Of a stretch of 64,000 nt of DNA, positions 60,501 to 64,000 are shown one piece after another. This DNA comes from Rhizobium tumorigenes (GTDB lineage Bacteria; Pseudomonadota; Alphaproteobacteria; Rhizobiales; Rhizobiaceae): the NCBI RefSeq assembly GCF_003240565.2, contig NZ_CP117255.1:1488001-1552000 (forward strand). The letters run 5' to 3'. Position numbers and translations under genes: made by a program. Below the pieces are notes generated by a model that saw nothing but the letters and a program-made list of their open reading frames with translations, did no database searches and had not been told where the DNA came from. The first letter of the stretch is position 1. Every line of letters begins with the position of its first letter.

Positions 60501-61462
60501 ATATCCGCAAGGAACTCGACCTCACCCGCACGGAACTGAAGCGCGGTGCCTTCGACCTGCCGGAAGAAGCCAAGGAAAGCGCCGCTGCCATGCGTCGCGC
60601 CGTGGCCGAGCAGATCAAGGCCCTGCAGGACATCTCGCAGATCGTCGGTCGCTCGTCGCAGCAGCTGGAAATCTCGCCGCCCGTGACACGGGCGTCCGCC
60701 CAGCCGCAGCGTGTGGCTCCCCAGCAGGCAGCCGTCGCGCCGCAGCCTCAGCCAGTCGCTCCGCAGCCGCAGCCACAACCACAACCGGTAGCACAACAGC
60801 GCCAGCCAGTGGCCCAGCAGCCGGCACCGCAGTTCCTGCAACAGCCGGAAGCCGCCGCCCCGCAGCGTCCGATCGAGCCGATGGGCCTTCGCGGCACCAT
60901 CGCTGCCGACCGCGCACCACAGGCACCACGCCAGCCCGCAGCAGCGCCGACACCTGCCCGTCAGGACCAGGCCGGCGGCGGATGGATCAGCGACCTGTTG
61001 CGCGGCGCATCGCGCGACGACGCGGGAGACACAGCACCGGCCCGCGCACCCGCCCCGCGCGCTCCCGCCGAGACCGCCGCCCAGGCACCTCGCTCCGGCG
61101 ATGCAAGAAACCCGCGTCACGTCGTGGAATCGCTGAACTCTCTGTCGGTCGATATCGCCCGCGCCATCGATCACGACGCATCGGTTGACCTCTGGCGCCG
61201 TTACCAGCGCGGCGAACGGGATGTCTTCACACGCCGTCTCTACACGCTGAAGGGTCAGCAGACCTTTGACGAGATCAAGCGCAAGTATGACCGCGAGCCG
61301 GAATTCCGCACCGCCGTCGACCGCTACATCGGCGACTTCGAAAAGCTGCTCGCAGACGTCGCCAGCACGGATCGCGACAAGTCCGTCACCCAGTCCTACC
61401 TGACCTCGGACACCGGCAAGGTCTACACCATGCTCGCCCACGCCGCCGGCCGTTTCAGCTGA
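54581..61462 (+). CDS. Giant coiled-coil polar-growth protein (GPR/RgsE-like)
   Basis: The 2,293-residue protein has two N-terminal membrane helices (ATIFSIIWLIAGIGLTSVIY and LPGVIACIIGILVPILLFYA, about residues 115-180). A very long charged, alpha-helical region of apolipoprotein A1/A4/E-like repeats follows (about 200-1,990), then a Pro/Gln-rich linker (about 2,040-2,190) and a conserved C-terminal domain (LTSDTGKVYTMLAHAAGRFS). Near residues 760-1,030 six copies of a 44-residue unit (SETQERLEQTLTSRTDAFTS-type) follow each other without gaps. This matches the growth pole ring protein of Agrobacterium and RgsE of Sinorhizobium, needed for polar growth. GAGG lies upstream of ATG 54581. Confidence 0.9.
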   Translation: MANNKYSESVEDKAFKALDEALQIDFSDDGIPARTGPAPRATEADLAETSNARARQAKEDAARKAAAARGNVGRPGDTPRNQMFEPANDTSRASPQSILRSLDNASIGGAIRNATIFSIIWLIAGIGLTSVIYSPPIWQIRSLAELVALPGVIACIIGILVPILLFYAFAIMLSRAQDMRNAARSMAEVALRLSDPETIASERIMTVGQAVRREVSAMNEGIERTIARATELETLVHSEVNALERSYADNEMRVRGLVHELGSERDAIVNHAERIRSSISGVHEQIKEDMSLATEEIAIRLATSGEAFATLMDTRAAALSEKSNAALQSLGSLLAAKTDSLIENLSASGFALNQEFDTRLESLSTTLSERGKKLLSQFETRASTLDANTDKLNAALNDRARQLNETLIARTREISDSLNSGERGITGTLDNVLAKLNSALDEKGASFRQSLQSSVDDTVMDLDLRSGFFEERLQSTVAQVSTSFDERVAEFATAFDKRAGSLDSKLMESLARINETLAGGSDAMDGILTSSIERIGSSLTDHSFALATALSTGHEVLESAIGSKAAEITSALESRTSEFTAALRGATGDVAAVLGTGSEELQAALNARTEQLTSALRGATLELSSSLTNGSNELSSTIAARSAELTSALTAATTDVSSAVISGTETLNATFEGRAEALSEALAARSGQFTSVIETATSELTTALSSGTHELTSAFVGRTQALNDTLSARTGEITQTLGSAHERIDAVMAERSGALFNALSDSQSRFEQTLASRSETIVSAVSDSHERLTEALDERTMTLAISLSDSQERLEQTLASRSETLLGAVSTTHERLTDALDDRTMALAISLSETQERLDQTLTSRTDAFTSAVSDSRDRLTEALDERAMALGISLSETQERLEQTLTSRTDAFAAAVSDGRERLTEALDERAMTLAISLSETQERLENTLSTRGDAIATSVSSGHDRMLETLDSKTRVLAQTLAENQALLDETLGVSVEAINAVVSSSHSRLGNALDDKTMALAISLEESQNRFDSALEARTNAILDSVAGAESRIAGTFGKEAETIRAAYVDNHDRLDQALGAHTERLASVLNNGGERLETVVGQSTARVENALADTTGRLEATIGTGLAQMDHSLENAHERLRTTLDQRGNAIQQTLREAHEQIDGTLAEQAMTIGTSIATSVGMMEMSLEEHEASLRGAIDTSARSLEERLQSSAGTIAGRFQDAAGEITRSAETFSSHLTLSVEGMTTRFENTGSRVESGLVGIEHRIRDGISGVVEQVDAAGNRLAESLSGSVEQIDRATSEASARLTETLDGRTANLSNAMETGTARIDERLSTMDRALNLGLDAVNRTIEGKATALATTLRTAVADAAQGMDNEATRTAELLASTGQQFADNLGNRSEDFTRTMEERSQDIVHRVSETQNRLAGQAAAVAQTFSEAGNIIVNKVAEAEGLVGNQVTALSAALSEVEQSLEARGASLRSALAGTGEEIASTMARVERALEDRSTAIRTSLDERSRDIDATLSDVDKTLEARTQQMRSTLAGTGEQIASSLTRVGEALEERTNAIRTNLDDRARDIDATLANVDKALEARGSSIRTSLDDRSRDLNSMLAGRSAELVRIIDEKARPVVDAYAATGEQAAERIAAAAQQAAERLRTENAALVNAIASRTNETLAAISARTESVTNTVDALETSLLSNVNGLIERLGDNNSAIVAMLNRATHDLAEVDTRLGSTSTRFAESAGKASELVSASTRLLEGKIDKLSDISVHTLSQVGGIISRFDEHSKVLTQASQLLGAAQSNLMSTLEERESALEGLSVGLVQRSEEIEKTLRAVGSIVETAFDRAEQRSNQVSGNLRQGVQASVADIGRVLSETEARAQQTAETMRDALAKAGQEANDAIEGTFANAERRSNELTSRLRGGLTASMSDVENMFSEAGKTTDNAAYSMRETLRVAVEEAIGRFSGATDEIRRSAGDIRKELDLTRTELKRGAFDLPEEAKESAAAMRRAVAEQIKALQDISQIVGRSSQQLEISPPVTRASAQPQRVAPQQAAVAPQPQPVAPQPQPQPQPVAQQRQPVAQQPAPQFLQQPEAAAPQRPIEPMGLRGTIAADRAPQAPRQPAAAPTPARQDQAGGGWISDLLRGASRDDAGDTAPARAPAPRAPAETAAQAPRSGDARNPRHVVESLNSLSVDIARAIDHDASVDLWRRYQRGERDVFTRRLYTLKGQQTFDEIKRKYDREPEFRTAVDRYIGDFEKLLADVASTDRDKSVTQSYLTSDTGKVYTMLAHAAGRFS
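56855..57680 (+). repeat. Tandem 132-bp repeats inside the growth-pole gene
   Basis: Units begin near 56858, 56990, 57122, 57254, 57386, 57518 and 57650 at an exact 132-bp (44-codon) spacing. The middle four are nearly alike (core ERLEQTLTSRTDAF ... RLTEALDERAM) and the outer ones more diverged. 44 residues equal four 11-residue turns, as in apolipoprotein-like helices. A different 174-bp (58-codon) period follows at about 58997 and 59171. These are coding repeats, not mobile elements. Confidence 0.85.
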
Positions 61463-61480
61463 AAACAGCACCCCGCATAA

Positions 61481-61519
61481 ACTGAAAAATCCCTGGTCAT
61501 GAGCCAGGGATTTTTCAGT
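61481..61519. terminator. Perfect bidirectional terminator after the growth-pole gene
   Basis: ACTGAAAAATCCCTGG (61481-61496) and CCAGGGATTTTTCAGT (61504-61519) form a perfect 16-bp stem with a seven-base loop. The A- and T-rich arm ends let it work in both directions, 18 bases past the stop of the plus gene and ahead of the convergent RcnB-like gene. Confidence 0.88.
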
Positions 61520-61557
61520 TTGACGATAAGTAGTCACGCAGCAGTCCGGCCGGCGCT

Positions 61558-61860
61558 CTACCGTGCGGCCACGACGCTGAGGATGAGGCCGCTGGTGGAG
61601 CCTACCATCAGGAAGCTTCCACCGATGCGGACCCATCGATAACCATGGGGCGGCGTTTTCAGGCGGTAGCGAGTGTAGTCGAGAGGGACGGCGTGGTTGC
61701 GGTCGGAGGGCGAAAGCCGATGGCCACGCGTCCAGCTGCCCTTGTGCAGAACGGGCCGATGAACGTCTTTTGATGGCGTCACGGCAAGGGCTGCAGGGGC
61801 TTGCGCCGCCGGTGCAATCAGGCACGCCGCAGCAAGCAGCGCGGTGATCGTCTTCTTCAT
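61558..61860 (-). CDS. RcnB-family periplasmic protein
   Basis: The 100-residue protein has a signal peptide (MKKTITALLAAACLIAPAAQ) and the RcnB-type C-terminus RYRLKTPPHGYRWVRIGGSF followed by LMVGSTSGLI, with the Pro-rich, Tyr/Trp-containing core. RcnB in E. coli is linked to nickel/cobalt homeostasis; many rhizobial members have no tested role. ATG 61860 begins the signal peptide, and the open frame further upstream is not protein-like. It converges on the growth-pole gene. Confidence 0.85.
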   Translation of the reverse strand: MKKTITALLAAACLIAPAAQAPAALAVTPSKDVHRPVLHKGSWTRGHRLSPSDRNHAVPLDYTRYRLKTPPHGYRWVRIGGSFLMVGSTSGLILSVVAAR

Positions 61861-62017
61861 GGGCTTTCCTCGTAGTTTTAAGTCTTTTAGACGCGCAGCC
61901 TTATCTGAAAAAGGTGACGGATCGCGGTCAAATATATTAAATTTTGTCAATGCAGTCAGGCGCGACCCGCGGTGGGGCAGGCCGGCCAGGCAAACATTGC
62001 CCACGACGTCAGTCAAC

Positions 62018-63625
62018 CTAGAGGATGTCGTAGTTGAACCAGTCGAAATCTGCGGCTTTCGCCCGACCAGAGAGATCGAAGGCAAACATGCCGACAAAGG
62101 CGCCGGTGAACGAGCCGTGCTCGCCTCGCCCGCCCTCGTCCGAGATCACGCCAGCGTCGAGCACCGGCCCGATCGCCTGCCATGCACCCATGCCCTCGGC
62201 CTGCCAGTAGAACTGCAGGTCGTTATCGCGCACCTCCAGCGAGAGCTGCAATCGTCCCTCTGGAACGGCGACGCCACTGCCGATGGGGAAGGTAAGACGT
62301 CCCTCCGGATAGTCGCCCGGGCATGAGAGAATGGTCAGGCACCTCCCGAGTTCTTCATGCACGGTGACGGCGAGCGCATGGAACTTGAAGCGGTTATAAT
62401 AATGGGTCAGCCCCGCTACCTGCTGGTAGGTATCCGGCGCAAACTCGATCACGGTTTCCGCCCTGAAGCTGTGATGCTCCTGCCGACGGGCAACCAGCGA
62501 CTGCTCGAACCATGAGCCGATGCTTTCGCGGCCGAACAGCCGCAGATGGCCCGGCCGCTCGGTGAGGCTGAACAGCCGCTCCGGCCGTGGCGTGCGAAGC
62601 CACTGGAAATCGGCCGGCAATGTCGGTCCATCGAAATTCGCACCGCTGCGTCGCGGCTTGTCGAGGGGAACAGCACCGGCGAGGCCCTGTACGTCCACGT
62701 CGCCCACCACGGTGCCGTTTGCGAGATAGAGCCAGTCATCTTTCCAGACGCATTTCTGCAGGGCCGTCTCGCGACCGAGCGTGCAGCGACGCAACGGCGC
62801 CAGCGGACGGCCACAGAGATGGGTGTGATAGGCCTCGCCGTCAGGGGTCTCCACATATTGGCCATGCCCGGTGCGCTGGAGCGCAGCATCCGGGTGACCC
62901 TTCGCGGTCATCAGGTGGCTGTCCGGATGCAGTTCATACGGGCCGCCGATATCGCGCGACCGGGCCATGGTGACGGCATGGTCGTAGCCGGTGCCACCCT
63001 CGGCGGTCGTCAGATAATACCAGCCGTTGCGCTGGAACAGATGCGGACCCTCGACGAGACCGAGCGGGCTGCCGGCAAAGATGTTGCGGATCGGCCCTTT
63101 GAGCGACTTGCTGGCAGCATCGTATTCCTGCAGCAGGATACCGTCGAAGGCCGGCGATTTCGGCGAGCCGCCAAAGCTCTCGCTGCGGTGGTTCCACTGC
63201 ATGTTGACGAACCACTTGCGACCGTCGGCATCGTGAAACAGCGACGGGTCGAAGCCCGATGAATTGACATGGACCGGATCCGACCATTCGCCCTCGATGG
63301 TCTCTGAGGTCACGATGTAATTATGAGCGTCCTTGAAATTGCCGTCGAGCCGTTTGACGTCGGTATAGACCAGCCAGAAAAGCCCATCGGCATGGGACAG
63401 GCATGGCGCCCAGATGCCGCAGCTGTCCGGATTGCCGCGCATGTCGAGCTGAGCCTGTCGCTCGAGCGGCCGGCGCACCAACGTCCAGTTCACCAGGTCG
63501 CGCGAGTGGTGGATCTGCACACCCGGATACCACTCGAAGGTCGATGTCGCGATATAGTAGTCGGCACCGACGCGGCAGATAGACGGGTCGGGATTAAAGC
63601 CGGGCAAAATAGGATTGTGGATCAT
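62018..63625 (-). CDS. GH43 glycoside hydrolase, probable beta-xylosidase
   Basis: The 535-residue protein has the GH43 five-bladed propeller hallmarks: NPILPGFNPDPSICRVGADY with the general-base Asp in NPDPS, GIWAPCLSHADGLFWLVY, FDPSLFHDADGRKW, and the acid Glu in LVEGPHLFQRNGWYYLT. A C-terminal beta-sandwich (about 330-535, HLRLFGRESIGSWFEQSLVA) is typical of the XynB-type group acting on xylo-oligosaccharides. No signal peptide is seen, so it is probably cytoplasmic. A further reductase gene starts on the same strand upstream, possibly in the same operon. Confidence 0.92.
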   Translation of the reverse strand: MIHNPILPGFNPDPSICRVGADYYIATSTFEWYPGVQIHHSRDLVNWTLVRRPLERQAQLDMRGNPDSCGIWAPCLSHADGLFWLVYTDVKRLDGNFKDAHNYIVTSETIEGEWSDPVHVNSSGFDPSLFHDADGRKWFVNMQWNHRSESFGGSPKSPAFDGILLQEYDAASKSLKGPIRNIFAGSPLGLVEGPHLFQRNGWYYLTTAEGGTGYDHAVTMARSRDIGGPYELHPDSHLMTAKGHPDAALQRTGHGQYVETPDGEAYHTHLCGRPLAPLRRCTLGRETALQKCVWKDDWLYLANGTVVGDVDVQGLAGAVPLDKPRRSGANFDGPTLPADFQWLRTPRPERLFSLTERPGHLRLFGRESIGSWFEQSLVARRQEHHSFRAETVIEFAPDTYQQVAGLTHYYNRFKFHALAVTVHEELGRCLTILSCPGDYPEGRLTFPIGSGVAVPEGRLQLSLEVRDNDLQFYWQAEGMGAWQAIGPVLDAGVISDEGGRGEHGSFTGAFVGMFAFDLSGRAKAADFDWFNYDIL

Positions 63626-63709
63626 CGGTCTACCTCCTCCAAGGATGAAAGCGCCGCCCGCAGGCGGCGCCTCAGTTCGAACTATCGGCGTGAAATCACC
63701 GAGCGGCGA

Positions 63710-64000
63710 CTATTCCAGCTCGGCCGACTTGGCCCAGAGGTTGATATCGGCTTCCTTGGCATAGACGTCGATTTCACTCAGCTCCTCGGCAGTGAAATCA
63801 GCGTTGTCGAGCGCCTTGACGCAATCGACGATCTGCGACGAACGGCTGGCGCCGATCAGCGCCGAGGTCACCCTGTCGCCGCGTAGAACCCAGGCTATCG
63901 CCATCTGCGCCAGCGTCTGGCCGCGCCTTTCGGCAATCGCGTTCAGCTTGCGGATATTCTCGAGGATCGACGGGCGGATGAATTCCCGCTTCAGGAAATG
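63710..64000 (-). CDS. Aldo-keto reductase, YghZ-like (partial)
   Basis: Only the C-terminal 96 residues are visible, ending SEIDVYAKEADINLWAKSAE followed by LE. The visible part (RGQTLAQMAIAWVLRGDRVT, SALIGASRSSQIVDCVKALD) is the NADPH-binding end of aldo-keto reductases. It is closest in form to YghZ, the L-glyceraldehyde 3-phosphate reductase, whose C-terminus has the same SVLIGASR and NLW elements. The gene continues past base 64000. It stands 84 bases upstream of the GH43 gene on the same strand. Confidence 0.85.
   Translation of the reverse strand, partial: HFLKREFIRPSILENIRKLNAIAERRGQTLAQMAIAWVLRGDRVTSALIGASRSSQIVDCVKALDNADFTAEELSEIDVYAKEADINLWAKSAELE

Noticed and set aside
57656..61825. 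A 1,389-codon open frame on the minus strand, antisense to the growth-pole gene
   Set aside because: It is a by-product of the GC-rich third positions and repeated sequence of the plus-strand gene. Its product has no domain, its composition mirrors the sense codons, and no ribosome-binding site is seen.

Overview
The window is one contiguous piece of a GC-rich alphaproteobacterial chromosome. The gene set fits the Rhizobiaceae (Rhizobium/Agrobacterium/Sinorhizobium group): CckA next to a FliO-like gene and DksA, the short PurL with separate PurS and PurQ, eukaryote-like NADP isocitrate dehydrogenase, and above all a 2,293-residue coiled-coil protein of the growth-pole-ring (GPR/RgsE) type known from Agrobacterium and Sinorhizobium. 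No rRNA, tRNA, phage, insertion sequence or CRISPR array was seen. Nearly all of the window is core chromosome; the only accessory-looking piece is a small higBA toxin-antitoxin remnant.

Layout. 1-2.1 kb: molybdenum-enzyme accessory operon (MocA-like, split XdhC) and a RutF-like flavin reductase. 2.2-4.6 kb: periplasmic binding protein, rpe, small membrane protein. 4.7-17.1 kb: a purine block, purB ... purC-purS-(coiled-coil ORF)-purQ ... purL-bolA, interrupted by an alpha/beta hydrolase, a PAS/GGDEF/EAL protein, a lipoprotein, a DUF1127/MocR divergent pair and a PagL-like enzyme. 17.1-25.8 kb: grxD, two tandem Bcr/CflA MFS paralogues facing two tandem inositol-monophosphatase paralogues with ttcA, then glsA and rpsD. 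26.1-32.7 kb: HerA-like ATPase, higA with a frameshifted higB, murI-trmJ overlap, FUSC transporter. 32.9-38.7 kb: icd, GNAT, alaS, recA. 38.9-41.8 kb: pseudouridine catabolism (kinase and glycosidase) with an EamA exporter. 41.8-46.4 kb: CckA, FliO-like, DksA. 46.6-52.2 kb: SixA-like, YcjX and its DUF697 partner, folP-folB-folK. 52.3-61.5 kb: DUF922 protein, a candidate small RNA, ferredoxin, Hpt protein and the giant GPR gene. 61.5-64 kb: RcnB-like protein, GH43 xylosidase and a YghZ-type aldo-keto reductase (cut by the window end).

How it fits together. Housekeeping modules dominate: purine synthesis, folate, tRNA modification and charging, cell wall (murI), DNA repair (recA) and Fe-S handling (bolA, grxD, fdx). 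A cell-cycle and polar-growth theme runs through the right half: CckA is the top kinase of the CckA-ChpT-CtrA relay, and the 471-bp region in front of the GPR gene carries a cluster of CtrA-like TTAA motifs. The least expected signals are a 34-codon leader ORF coupled to purC, a structured small-RNA candidate at about 53.1-53.24 kb, a one-base lesion in higB, and the repeat architecture and promoter region of the GPR gene.
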